Assembly (NCBI RefSeq): GCF_022397955.1
Contig: NZ_JAKEUQ010000030.1
Location: forward strand, 1-40,811
Length of the DNA: 40,811 nt
Source of the DNA: Vibrio sp. Isolate32
GTDB taxonomy: Bacteria; Pseudomonadota; Gammaproteobacteria; Enterobacterales; Vibrionaceae
Reading direction: 5' to 3'
Positions 1 through 8,207 of this stretch are shown here, in pieces. Each line of letters starts with the position of its first letter. Position 1 is the first letter of the stretch. The position numbers were made by a program, and so were the translations under genes. The notes below the pieces were generated by a model that saw only the letters and a program-made list of their open reading frames with translations, was not told where the DNA came from and searched no databases.

Positions 1-242
1 TCTGGGAGGTGTGGTGGGCACAAGTACAGGAGAGTGGAATTAAGCCATTGCAAGAGTTCGCACGAAAACTGAGTCCTTATCTTCACGGCATTATCGCATC
101 GGCAAGTTATCCGCTTAACACCTGCACATTGGAAGGGATAAACAACAAGATAAAACTAATCAAGCGAATGGGATATGGGTATCGAGATACAGACTACTTC
201 TTCTTGAAGATAAAAGCGGCTTTCCCCGGAAAGCCGCGATGA
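1..242 (+). CDS. ISL3-family transposase, C-terminal part (runs off the left edge)
   Basis: The reading frame is open from the window edge to the TGA at 240-242, so only about the last 80 residues are visible. They resemble the C-terminal end of the ISL3-family DDE transposase domain: the stretch LEGINNKIKLIKRMGYGYRD followed by a YFFLKI segment matches the family's conserved 'EG.NNKIK.IKR..YGYRD..YF.LKI' ending. The catalytic residues would lie outside the window, so integrity cannot be judged. The C-terminus is encoded by a near-perfect palindrome (216-237). The gene reads toward the chemoreceptor at 618 but is separated from it by 375 bp. Confidence 0.8.
   Translation, partial: WEVWWAQVQESGIKPLQEFARKLSPYLHGIIASASYPLNTCTLEGINNKIKLIKRMGYGYRDTDYFFLKIKAAFPGKPR
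216..237. repeat. 22-bp palindrome at the transposase end
   Basis: GCGGCTTTCC (216-225) and GGAAAGCCGC (228-237) are exact reverse complements separated by CC. The palindrome lies inside the last codons of the ISL3 transposase. It could be part of the IS end or act as a hairpin; no U-tract follows directly. Confidence 0.6.
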
Positions 243-617
243 ACCTTTTATTTACCCAAAATATGGGAAAATTATAAATTCAAGCCAATTTATGTTTAAA
301 AATGGCATATCATTTAAGTTCATATCTTTTCTCTAAGCTCCCTCCTCTATATAGAAAACAAAGTGCATAAAGGTAAAATTAATACATTTTTAATTTCACC
401 TTAAAGTCCGAAACTTCTAATTCGTCAACTCATTGAAGCAATTACTAAAAGTAACAAATATGTGATTTAGTAAATTTTGCATTGTTTAGGTTGTTGTATT
501 TTTGTGGTCTATTTTGTGAAATTACATTCAAGTAAATTTCCATCTTGTCGATATATATAAATACAAACACACGATTAACTTTAGTCTTCGCAAAGCCTGT
601 GAGAAGGGGGAAACTCA
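243..617. other. AT-rich intergenic region upstream of the chemoreceptor
   Basis: There is no coding sequence that I can support. The left part presumably contains the right end of the ISL3 element. The right part is the leader of the downstream chemoreceptor and ends in a purine-rich ribosome binding site (AGAAGGGGG, 602-610). I found no convincing promoter hexamers or riboswitch. Confidence 0.5.
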
Positions 618-2489
618 ATGAAATTTAGCCATAAGGTGGTTGCTGCATCATCAACTTTGCTGCTAGTGACAGTATCATTGCTTTCAATACAACAACTTTA
701 CACTGTGAGAAGTGCTGTACAAAACAACGTTAATGCGAGCCTAGAAGAAATGGTATCAGGTGTTAAAAACACCGTGGTATCAGAAATGAACGCTAAAAAA
801 GCATTGGCGCAATCGACGACTGAAGTCATCGAGATAAATCCTCAAGATCGTACTTACGTTAAAACTATTCTAGAAAAACCAAAACTGAAAAACAGCTTTC
901 TAGCGGTTGGTTTTGGCTATGAAGCGAACGGTTTCGTCATTGAGAATGATGATGGTTGGGAAGCGGGTCCTGATTACGACCCACGCATTCGCCCTTGGTA
1001 TATTGATGCTAAATCCAAAAACAGTTTAGTTGTTACCGCTCCTTATGTGGACGCATCAAGCAAGAAGGTGATCATCTCGGTTGGTACTCCAGTTAAAGAC
1101 AAAGGCCGCTTCACTGCAGGTATGTTCTACGATTTGGAATTAACCAAGCTGGCAACATTGGTCAACCAAGTAAACCTGTTTGATGCAGGCTACCTATTCC
1201 TTGTGACTGCTGATGGTACAACGATCGCTCACCCGAACGCGAAAAACAACGGTGAAATCCTTTCAAGCTACATGCCACAAGCAACCATTCGTGAAGGTTC
1301 TCAAGAGATCGAAGTCGACGGTAAGATGTTCCTAGTGAACTTCACTCATATCCCAACTGAAGATTGGTACATCGGTGCCATCCTTGATGAAGAGATCGCT
1401 TACCAAACGGTCGAAGACTTGAAAAACAACTCAATGATCTACTCTTTGATCGCTGTGATTCTTAGTATCGTTGCACTAACGGTTCTGATCCGTGTGCTAA
1501 TCCGCCCACTGGATGCTCTTAACCAAGCTATTCAAGACGTGGCCAGTGGACAAGGAGACCTGACTAAGCGTCTAGATACCAACACAGACACAGAGTTCTC
1601 TGACTTAGCAAAGGGCTTCAATGCCTTTATGGAAAACCTACAAAATCAAATCATTCAATCGAAGGCGATTGGTGTGGAGATTAAACGCGGCACTGAAATC
1701 ACAGTAAGAGGTGCTGGTAAATCAGCAAGCGCGATGAACACGCAACTGCAAGAGCTAGAGCAACTAGCAACCGCAATGAATGAGATGGCAGTAACCGCAA
1801 CAGAAGTTGCCAACAATGCTCAAGTTGCAGCGGCTGCGGCTCGTGAAGCGGACGAGGCTACATTAGACGGCACATCGGTCGTAAGTGAAACGACTCAAGC
1901 GATTGATAACCTATCTGAGCGTATCGACCGAGCCGTTGCTGAAGTACAAGTTCTAGAATCAGCAACAGCTAACATCGAAATGATTCTTAAGGTCATTAAC
2001 GATATCGCGGACCAAACCAACCTATTGGCACTAAACGCAGCGATCGAGGCAGCACGTGCGGGTGAATCTGGTCGTGGTTTTGCTGTCGTAGCAGATGAAG
2101 TTCGTACTCTGGCGCAGCGCACTCAAGAGTCGACCACTGAAATCCGCAACATGATTGAGCAACTTCAAGCCGGTGCAAGTTCAGTATCGAACGCGATGAA
2201 CCAAAGTAAAGACACAGCTACTGACGCCGTTGAACGAGCTCAACAAGCCAACTCTTCGCTAGATCGTATCCGTGACGCCATTCAACGCATTTCTGATATG
2301 AACATTCAGATTTCATCAGCAGCAGAAGAGCAGAGCTTAGTGGCAGAAGAGATCAACAACAACACAGTTAAGATCAAGGACCTTTCAACACAAGTGTCTA
2401 CTGCAGCTCAAGAAGCAAATGCCGCGATGCAAGTCCAAACCGACAACGTTCGCCAACAAGACGAACTACTGAACAAGTTCACGGTGTAA
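618..2489 (+). CDS. Methyl-accepting chemotaxis protein with dCache sensor (amino-acid type)
   Basis: A 623-residue chemoreceptor that signals to CheA/CheW from the inner membrane. Order: TM1 about residues 8-27, periplasmic double-Cache domain about 35-270, TM2 about 273-295, HAMP about 297-350, and the methyl-accepting signalling domain to the end, with the conserved hairpin tip (LLALNAAIEAARAG) near residues 467-480. The membrane-distal Cache module has Y120, R125, W127, Y128, Y143 and D172, which agrees in identity and spacing with the amino-acid-binding motif described for dCache_1AA receptors such as PctA, so amino acids are the probable ligands (inference). There is no C-terminal NWETF-type pentapeptide for CheR/CheB tethering. 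The start follows the AGAAGGGGG site by 8 nt. Single gene, followed by a strong bidirectional terminator. Confidence 0.93.
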   Translation: MKFSHKVVAASSTLLLVTVSLLSIQQLYTVRSAVQNNVNASLEEMVSGVKNTVVSEMNAKKALAQSTTEVIEINPQDRTYVKTILEKPKLKNSFLAVGFGYEANGFVIENDDGWEAGPDYDPRIRPWYIDAKSKNSLVVTAPYVDASSKKVIISVGTPVKDKGRFTAGMFYDLELTKLATLVNQVNLFDAGYLFLVTADGTTIAHPNAKNNGEILSSYMPQATIREGSQEIEVDGKMFLVNFTHIPTEDWYIGAILDEEIAYQTVEDLKNNSMIYSLIAVILSIVALTVLIRVLIRPLDALNQAIQDVASGQGDLTKRLDTNTDTEFSDLAKGFNAFMENLQNQIIQSKAIGVEIKRGTEITVRGAGKSASAMNTQLQELEQLATAMNEMAVTATEVANNAQVAAAAAREADEATLDGTSVVSETTQAIDNLSERIDRAVAEVQVLESATANIEMILKVINDIADQTNLLALNAAIEAARAGESGRGFAVVADEVRTLAQRTQESTTEIRNMIEQLQAGASSVSNAMNQSKDTATDAVERAQQANSSLDRIRDAIQRISDMNIQISSAAEEQSLVAEEINNNTVKIKDLSTQVSTAAQEANAAMQVQTDNVRQQDELLNKFTV

Positions 2490-2523
2490 TAGCTTTTAGC
2501 AACTAGATTCTTAGCTTCACATT

Positions 2524-2564
2524 AAAAAGGCCCGCTTACTCAAACGAGTAGGCGGGCCTTTCTT
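2524..2564. terminator. Bidirectional rho-independent terminator
   Basis: A GC-rich stem (AAAGGCCCGC with GGCGGGCCTTT, plus TACTC/GAGTA) with A-rich and T-rich flanks. It lies between the convergent chemoreceptor and amylase genes and can serve both. Confidence 0.85.
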
Positions 2565-2590
2565 TTAATCTTTTTCTTAAAGTGGGTCGA

Positions 2591-3997
2591 TTAACTGTTC
2601 GCAGGCTCGGGGTCATTGGTTGTCAGCATCATGCATTGGTTGGATTCAACCTTGATAGTTACTTTGTTATCAATGCAATCAATCACATTACCAGACAGCA
2701 AGTCCGTTACTGCCCCAGGCCAAGAGAGTGATGCCGTTTTACTTCTCTTAGACTTATTGATCACTACAATACCTTTGTCTCCACGAACAAACACCATCAA
2801 GTCATCATTTGCTTCAACCACACGCATCGCTTCACCATGAACATGGTTATGGAATTGAATCATGCTTTTCATGTAATGCGCTTGCCAATCATTGAGCCAA
2901 CGAGGTTGGCCATGTTGATCCAGAATACCACTGGTGCCCAGCTCACTGTAAATAAGAGGCACACCACCATCACGACCAAGAATGAAAGCGTGAGCAAGGC
3001 GTTCATCAACTTCATCCATGATATGTTCCAAGAACACATCATTGTTTGGGATATCATGGGTCACAGCAAAGGTAATGGCTCTCATGTTCGATAGAGCTTG
3101 GCCAAAACAGTAAGGGTTGATCAAAGACTTAAAACTGCCCTGCTCTTCAAACGCCCTATAGATAGTATTAAACAGTGGAAAGTCATAAGCGCCTAAACGA
3201 GTATGCTTTAGGTAGGGCTCAAGGAATAGTTGGTACTCTTCCTCTGTCGCGCCACCATCAGTGATAATTTCACCAAAGATATGCATTTCTTCACAGATAT
3301 CATCCGTCCACACTTTTCTCAGGTGTGACAGTGTCATGTGTTTTGCTGCATCGATACGAAAACCTTTCACACCAATCGCTTTTAGAGCCTTTAAATACGT
3401 TCGCTGCAGGGCGACCACATTGTCGTTGTCGAGCAGTGTTGGTAGGCCCGGATCACTGGCTCCCCCTGTGATGCGTCCGTTTTGAACTTCCCACGTGTCT
3501 TTCCAATTTTTGATGCCGAACGCTTCTACAAAGTCATTTTCATCAAAAAGTGGCTTAGACAGATCACCAAACAAACGTATTGATTCATAGTATTCAGGAT
3601 CATTTTGATATGACGTCAGATCTTGTGCGTTTGGATACGTTAAATCGCTGCGGATACTAGATTCATTCGCCATATGGTTGAATACCACATCGACATAAGT
3701 TCGAAGGCCGTGCTGCTTTAGCGTCTTCACCATAGCGATAAAATCGAGCGTATCACCGAGCTGGTTATCAATCATACGATAGTCTTGTGGCTGATAACGT
3801 TGCCACCACTGAGTTCGAGATGCTCGACCGCTACCTTTAGGGGCGCGTAGTGATTTCATCGCTGGTGAAACTAAAACCGATTTATATCCCAACTCCCGAA
3901 TCAGTGGGGCGTTCTTCATTACGTCAGCATAGCACCAGTCAAAAGCGTGCAAGATAACATCTGTCGCTGGGTTGCTTAACATAACTGAACTCTCCAT
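2591..3997 (-). CDS. Alpha-amylase family (GH13) glycosidase, cytoplasmic
   Basis: A 468-residue GH13 enzyme expected to hydrolyse alpha-1,4-glucan or maltodextrin bonds. The conserved regions are visible: DVVFNH (103-108), GFRIDAAKH (212-220, nucleophile D215), the acid E243 in FGEIITDGG, and AVTHDIPNND with H314-D315. Thus the D/E/D catalytic set is complete. No signal peptide is seen, so it should act in the cytoplasm. The start is chosen at the first ATG, preceded by AGGAG at 7-nt spacing; an in-frame ATG five codons later is less well placed. It stands alone, convergent with the chemoreceptor. Two sequences resembling MalT boxes lie about 100-135 bp upstream, suggesting maltose control (inference). 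The exact substrate is not readable from sequence. Confidence 0.92.
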   Translation of the reverse strand: MESSVMLSNPATDVILHAFDWCYADVMKNAPLIRELGYKSVLVSPAMKSLRAPKGSGRASRTQWWQRYQPQDYRMIDNQLGDTLDFIAMVKTLKQHGLRTYVDVVFNHMANESSIRSDLTYPNAQDLTSYQNDPEYYESIRLFGDLSKPLFDENDFVEAFGIKNWKDTWEVQNGRITGGASDPGLPTLLDNDNVVALQRTYLKALKAIGVKGFRIDAAKHMTLSHLRKVWTDDICEEMHIFGEIITDGGATEEEYQLFLEPYLKHTRLGAYDFPLFNTIYRAFEEQGSFKSLINPYCFGQALSNMRAITFAVTHDIPNNDVFLEHIMDEVDERLAHAFILGRDGGVPLIYSELGTSGILDQHGQPRWLNDWQAHYMKSMIQFHNHVHGEAMRVVEANDDLMVFVRGDKGIVVINKSKRSKTASLSWPGAVTDLLSGNVIDCIDNKVTIKVESNQCMMLTTNDPEPANS

Positions 3998-4098
3998 GTT
4001 GTTCTCCTACCAAACTCGTTTACAGCTTTCTAGATAAGGCAAAGCTGTTTAAATGTCCTCAAGAATGGCATTTATTATATGAGTTACTCATTAAAACC

Positions 4099-4134
4099 CC
4101 TCCTCCTCCTACCAATTACTCGCGGTGGATGATG
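4099..4134. promoter_or_regulatory. Candidate MalT-box pair upstream of the amylase gene
   Basis: Read on the minus strand, GAGGAGGAGG (4099-4108) matches 9 of 10 positions of the MalT consensus GGGGAKGAGG as I know it. On the plus strand GTGGATGATG (4125-4134) matches 8 of 10. They sit about 100-135 bp before the amylase start. The first also lies in a simple purine-rich run, so chance similarity is possible. Confidence 0.3.
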
Positions 4135-4212
4135 AAGGGCGTAGCATTAATTATCGCATAGCGTCTGGGATGAACACTCAGCCATAATCCAATTGAATTT
4201 ATCAAAAAGTCA

Positions 4213-4243
4213 CAAAAAAGGAGCGACTATACGCTCCTTTTAT
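4213..4243 (-). terminator. Terminator after ppiC
   Basis: The hairpin AAGGAGCG / CGCTCCTT, flanked by an A-run at 4214-4219, gives a U-tract on the minus strand just past the ppiC stop codon. The plus-strand side also has a short T-run. Confidence 0.75.
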
Positions 4244-4265
4244 TCCATCTAATACATATCTTACA

Positions 4266-4544
4266 CTAGGTTCTGTAAAGAACCTTAACCACGTGCCAAC
4301 CAAATTTCGTTTTAACAAGATGCGGTACCAGCGTCTCGCCAGAGAAACAAACCTTATCAAACTGAGGCACCATCTGCCCTTTACGAAACTCACCTAAATC
4401 GCCGCCCTTTTTACCAGATGGACACGTTGAGTACTTCTTCGCTAGTGTCTGAAACTTAGCGCCTTTTTTAAGCTGCTTGATGATCTCTTCTGCTTGTTCT
4501 TTATGCTTCACCAAAATATGAAGCGCTGCTGCTGTTCTTGCCAT
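4266..4544 (-). CDS. ppiC: Peptidyl-prolyl cis-trans isomerase PpiC (parvulin)
   Basis: A 92-residue single-domain parvulin that isomerises X-Pro bonds in the cytoplasm. It is close to E. coli PpiC along its full length: MARTAAALHILVK start, CPSGKKGGDLGEF core, KFGWHVVKVLYRT end. The start is placed at the ATG at 4542-4544, where the alignment with PpiC begins and a GAGAG ribosome site lies upstream; the frame remains open 15 codons further but that extension has no family counterpart. It is a monocistronic gene with its own terminator, between the amylase and cheV, with no apparent functional link to either. Confidence 0.93.
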   Translation of the reverse strand: MARTAAALHILVKHKEQAEEIIKQLKKGAKFQTLAKKYSTCPSGKKGGDLGEFRKGQMVPQFDKVCFSGETLVPHLVKTKFGWHVVKVLYRT

Positions 4545-4758
4545 GATAACTCTCAGTTTGTTGCAGTCTGCTTGCCGACTTACTTTCATCGACAGCGAGT
4601 ATTTAGCGTGATTTTAACCCAAGCGCTACCATTCTTCACTCTATAACCGAAAACAGCCACCTTAAACCCCCTAAAAACCGTATAGTTACTTGCCGCGGCT
4701 TTTATTTACCTTTAAATTATTCTTTATAAATTAAGAGTGTAGTAAATAGGAGCCAATT

Positions 4759-5673
4759 ATGGCCAAACCGATCAGTAAAGCGAGTCAGTCACAGGGAATG
4801 TTGATGTTCAAATTGTCCCTCACTCAAAGTTTTGCGATTGGCACGCTTAAAGTCAGGGAAATCGTTCCTTTTCAACCGATGACCCAAATCCCCTACTCTC
4901 ACCACCATGTGATTGGCACCGTGACTATTCGCGAGCTTACGGTTCCAGTGATTGATATGTCTGCTGCGATTGGCTTTCGCCCGATCACTCCCGCTGAGTA
5001 CAATGACTGTTTGCTCATCGTGACTGATTGTTTAAGAACGGTCGTGGCATTCTTGGTTCGCTCTATAGATAAAATCATTGAATGTGATTGGAAGAGTATT
5101 GAATCGCCGCCAGCGAGTGTAGGCCGCAATGTATTTGTGACAGGCATTACGCGCTTTGAAGATCGTATCGTGCAAATGCTCGATGTCGAACTACTGCTCT
5201 CTAAGATCTACCCTGATTACGAGAACGCGCATATTCCGATGCTGACCGATGTAGAAAGGGAACGCCTCAAAGCGCTGAACATCTTATTGGTGGATGACTC
5301 TTTGATTGCGCGTAAGCAGCTATCTGATGCTCTAGACAGCATCAACATTCCTTACAGTATTTGTAACAACGGATTGGATGCAATCGATCTGATGAGACGC
5401 CAAGCTAGCGCCGGCAATGCAGTCGACCTGTTAGTGAGCGATATTGAGATGCCAGGACTCGATGGCTACGAGCTTGCGTTTGAGGTTCAAAATGACAGCG
5501 CACTAAGCCATGCTTACTGTATTTTGCATACCTCACTATCAAGTGAGATATGTGTTGACCGTGCGAATCAGGTAGGTGCCCACGAAGCGCTTGAGAAATT
5601 CAATGCCGGTGAATTAATCGAAGCCATGCAGCGTGGCGCAAAAGTCTTAAACGACGCCTCGACGACCGCTTAA
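4759..5673 (+). CDS. cheV: Chemotaxis protein CheV (CheW-like domain fused to receiver)
   Basis: A 304-residue coupling protein linking chemoreceptors to CheA, with a phospho-regulated receiver. The CheW-like domain spans about residues 15-160. The receiver spans about 172-295, with acidic pair D179/D180, phosphoacceptor D228 (SDIEMPGLDG), switch T258 and K280. All canonical receiver residues are present, so it should be phosphorylated by CheA. A ribosome site (TAGGAG) precedes the ATG. Two MCP genes lie in the same window, but the main che operon is not here; vibrios usually carry several dispersed cheV copies, and this is one of them. Confidence 0.93.
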   Translation: MAKPISKASQSQGMLMFKLSLTQSFAIGTLKVREIVPFQPMTQIPYSHHHVIGTVTIRELTVPVIDMSAAIGFRPITPAEYNDCLLIVTDCLRTVVAFLVRSIDKIIECDWKSIESPPASVGRNVFVTGITRFEDRIVQMLDVELLLSKIYPDYENAHIPMLTDVERERLKALNILLVDDSLIARKQLSDALDSINIPYSICNNGLDAIDLMRRQASAGNAVDLLVSDIEMPGLDGYELAFEVQNDSALSHAYCILHTSLSSEICVDRANQVGAHEALEKFNAGELIEAMQRGAKVLNDASTTA

Positions 5674-5687
5674 ACTCTATCTTAGAT

Positions 5688-5716
5688 AGCTAAACCACAT
5701 GCTTAATGGTTTAGCT
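5688..5716. repeat. 10-bp inverted repeat after cheV
   Basis: AGCTAAACCA and TGGTTTAGCT are exact complements with a 9-nt loop, placed 15 nt after the cheV stop. There is no U-tract, so it may be an mRNA 3'-stabilising hairpin rather than an intrinsic terminator. Confidence 0.5.
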
Positions 5717-5763
5717 TGGAAACTTCTTAGACTTTCATCGATTAATCAGAACAGGACTAAACG

Positions 5764-6360
5764 TTAGTCTTTCTTTTTAGGCATCGAGCTTTTTGGCATA
5801 GAATAGCTCTTACTCACAAACTCCACTTCCTCAACCTCATTGATATGATTGGTATAAGACGCCAAGGCATACAGAGTGTTCGCGACTAAGTTAGCGTATT
5901 TAAAAAGAATCGGATCCGGTGACTTTTTGCTTTCATGGTGCTCAATGCTCACCAAAGCTCGCACCACTTTCTTAGCCTGACAACGACACATGTGAAGCTC
6001 GCTTGACACTCGATTCCCACCAGGTAATACGAAACCTTTAAAACCACCTTGTAGCTGCTCACGGATACGGTGGTAATCTTGCTTGAGCTCGATCAATTCA
6101 GATTCGGTGATGGCGAGCTTACCGCGCACAGAACCATTCAGGTGATAGATGTTTGGCTGCAAACGTTGCAGGATCTCACGCACCTGAGGCTCCAAATCTA
6201 AAGACAACACCAACCCAACTCGGCAACATAGTTCATCCGACAAAATCTCAAAATCACAAATAGGACTGTCTTCATAGATGAATGGGTAACAGAACTCGTC
6301 CCAATCTCGACTTACTGGTTTCACGCAACAACCCTTAAACTTGAAATAATCTGACATCAA
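5764..6360 (-). CDS. Degenerate cobalamin adenosyltransferase-like protein (PduO-type fold)
   Basis: A 198-residue protein with the layout of PduO-type ATP:cob(I)alamin adenosyltransferases: an N-terminal 'SDELCCRVGLVLSL' helix like the family's 'DELN..LGLA', then GFKGFVLPGG (107-115), then LHMCRCQAKKVVRAL (122-136), then a Y-x-N helix (ILFKYANLVANTLY). The active-site signature is altered: the family's C-R-R-A-E-R becomes A-K-K-V-V-R, so the Glu is lost and both arginines are lysines; N-R-L-S-D becomes A-N-L-V-A-N. It has eight cysteines, including two CC pairs. It may be catalytically dead or a cobalamin/metal-binding derivative (inference). It is divergent from ugpB with no cobalamin genes nearby. 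The C-terminus is lysine/serine-rich. Confidence 0.6.
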   Translation of the reverse strand: MMSDYFKFKGCCVKPVSRDWDEFCYPFIYEDSPICDFEILSDELCCRVGLVLSLDLEPQVREILQRLQPNIYHLNGSVRGKLAITESELIELKQDYHRIREQLQGGFKGFVLPGGNRVSSELHMCRCQAKKVVRALVSIEHHESKKSPDPILFKYANLVANTLYALASYTNHINEVEEVEFVSKSYSMPKSSMPKKKD

Positions 6361-6536
6361 TATACCAAACTCTTTGGTTTAGTCTGTTTTTTCGCATATC
6401 AAACTCCCGTGTATCGACAAGGCTCTCCAACGTCACAACGACAATGTCTTGATACAAAAAAGTACATCTTAAAAACCGAACATGTAAAACATCAAAACCA
6501 TCAATAACTTTTCTCTTAAATAAAATCGAAATGAAT

Positions 6537-6554
6537 CTTTCACATCACTGAAAC
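6537..6554 (+). promoter_or_regulatory. Weak candidate Pho box upstream of ugpB
   Basis: CTTTCAC-ATCA-CTGAAAC has the 7-4-7 layout of PhoB sites (CTGTCAT repeats) with about 9 of 14 matches. It lies 120 bp before ugpB in a 313-bp intergenic region (6361-6673) that otherwise holds only AT-rich promoter-like sequence. E. coli ugp is PhoB-activated, so a site here would make sense, but the match is poor. Confidence 0.25.
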
Positions 6555-6673
6555 GGTTTAGCCACGTAAGTGAAATACGCACTATTCAAGATAGCTTCAA
6601 ACGATACCCCTACCGTCTCGTTAACACTCTAATTCAAGACCTCGATATCGATTTCATCCAAAAGGAAACGAAG

Positions 6674-7966
6674 ATGAATAAGCTAATTTTGGCAGGCGTT
6701 CTGTCAGCGACAGCGGCAATGCCCGCGTTCGCAACAACTCAAGTCACTTGGTGGCACGCAATGGGCGGTCAGCTTGGAGAAACAGTAAACAAAATTGCGA
6801 CCGACTTTAATGCGTCACAAGATGATTACGAGATCACGCCAATCTACAAAGGTTCATACACCGAGACCTTAACAGCGGGTATCGCGGCATACCGCGCAGG
6901 TGAAGCACCCAATATTCTGCAAGTATTCGATGCTGGCGCGGCAACCATCATGAACGCGAAGGGCGTCGCGAAACCGGTACAGGATATTCTGGTGGAGTCG
7001 GGCTACAGCTTTAATTCGAACGACTACCTCGCGGGCGTTCGTAACTTCTATGCCGACAACCAAGGCAAGATGGTCGGTATGCCTTTCAACAGCTCGACAC
7101 CGGTTCTTTACTACAACAAAGACCTTCTGGCGGAAGTGGGGGCAGAAGCACCTAAAACTTATGAAGAATTAGAAGTGGTGGCTAAGAAACTGAAGGCAGA
7201 AGACCACATCGCGTTTTCTCAATCTCTGACGCCGTGGATCATGTTCGAGAACTTTAAATCTCGCCACAACCTACCGGTCGCTGACCAAAACAACGGCTAC
7301 GATGGCCTATCCACTAAGCTAATGTTCAACACCAAAGACATGATGATGCACGTTAGCAAGATGAAAGAGTGGTCCGATCTAGGTTACTACAAGTATTACG
7401 GCAGCGATTGGGATGCAAACCAAACACCGTTCGAGCGCCAAGAAGTGGCGATGTGGATGGGTTCTTCAGGTTCATTCGGTGGCTTACGTAACCGCGTACC
7501 TTTCGAACTCGGCACCACATACCTCCCATACTGGAAATCAGTTAACCCGGACGCAGGCTTAACCTTCATTGGTGGTGCAGCTCTGTTTGCACTCAATGGC
7601 CATGACCAACAACAAGACAAAGGTGTGGCAGCGTTCTTTGATTACCTGACTAAGCCTGAAACTCAAGTCTACTGGCATAAAACAACAGGTTATGTACCTG
7701 TAACGAACGCTGCATATGAACTAGCCAAAGAGTCTGGCTACTACAAAGAACAGCCAGACGCAGAAGTGGGCGTAAAGCAGCTAAGCCTCAAATCAGGCAC
7801 GTGGACTAAAGGCTACCGCTTGGGTTACTACCCACAAATTCGTGAAGTGATGCATCGTGAGTTTGACAATATCTTCGCCGACCGCTCTAGCGTCGAGAAC
7901 AGCCTAGACAAGGTTGAAGATGAAAGCAGCAAACTACTAAAACGTTTCGCTCGCACCATGAACTAA
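6674..7966 (+). CDS. ugpB: Glycerol-3-phosphate ABC transporter, periplasmic binding protein
   Basis: A 430-residue type-1 extracellular solute-binding protein. The signal peptide is residues 1-20 (cleavage after AFA). The mature start (TTQVTWWHAMGG) and the LNxL-type lobes resemble UgpB, which binds sn-glycerol-3-phosphate or glycerophosphocholine. Assignment to this substrate is supported by the following permease, ATPase and glycerophosphodiesterase genes in the classical ugpBAECQ order. The start has a good ribosome site (AAGGAAA). The gap to ugpA is long (241 bp) and holds a hairpin, fitting a higher expression of the binding protein than of the membrane components. Confidence 0.9.
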   Translation: MNKLILAGVLSATAAMPAFATTQVTWWHAMGGQLGETVNKIATDFNASQDDYEITPIYKGSYTETLTAGIAAYRAGEAPNILQVFDAGAATIMNAKGVAKPVQDILVESGYSFNSNDYLAGVRNFYADNQGKMVGMPFNSSTPVLYYNKDLLAEVGAEAPKTYEELEVVAKKLKAEDHIAFSQSLTPWIMFENFKSRHNLPVADQNNGYDGLSTKLMFNTKDMMMHVSKMKEWSDLGYYKYYGSDWDANQTPFERQEVAMWMGSSGSFGGLRNRVPFELGTTYLPYWKSVNPDAGLTFIGGAALFALNGHDQQQDKGVAAFFDYLTKPETQVYWHKTTGYVPVTNAAYELAKESGYYKEQPDAEVGVKQLSLKSGTWTKGYRLGYYPQIREVMHREFDNIFADRSSVENSLDKVEDESSKLLKRFARTMN

Positions 7967-8029
7967 TTCTGCTTTTTAGCTAAAGCATATAATTGAACTA
8001 AAGGCTTAACAAACCAAAGCAGTTCATCG

Positions 8030-8085
8030 CTCCTCACAACTTGTCAAAACCTCGATCAAAGAGCGTGATGGCAAAGTGTGAGGAG
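8030..8085 (+). repeat. Intercistronic hairpin between ugpB and ugpA
   Basis: CTCCTCACA (8030-8038) pairs exactly with TGTGAGGAG (8077-8085), extended by a partial match (ACTTG with CAAAG). There is no U-tract. The position, between a binding-protein gene and its permease, matches hairpins that protect upstream mRNA in other ABC operons (inference). Confidence 0.55.
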
Positions 8086-8207
8086 ATTCTTCATTAGCGC
8101 CATTTCTTGCTCCAACAACGATAACTCAACGGGATGCATACCTTGATACCGCGCTAGGATTTAGGTCGCTAATAGTGGCCACTGTAACTATTTTTAGGGA
8201 TTACCCT

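Noticed and set aside
534..560. TAAATTTC followed by CGATAT resembles a flagellar sigma-28 promoter before the chemoreceptor.
   Set aside because: The spacing is several bases too short for the TAAA-N15-CCGATAA consensus.
570..612. CGCAAAGCC in the chemoreceptor leader recalls the c-di-GMP-I (GEMM) riboswitch.
   Set aside because: Only that short piece fits. The partner GGGCAAA segment, the paired helices and the tetraloop receptor are not present.
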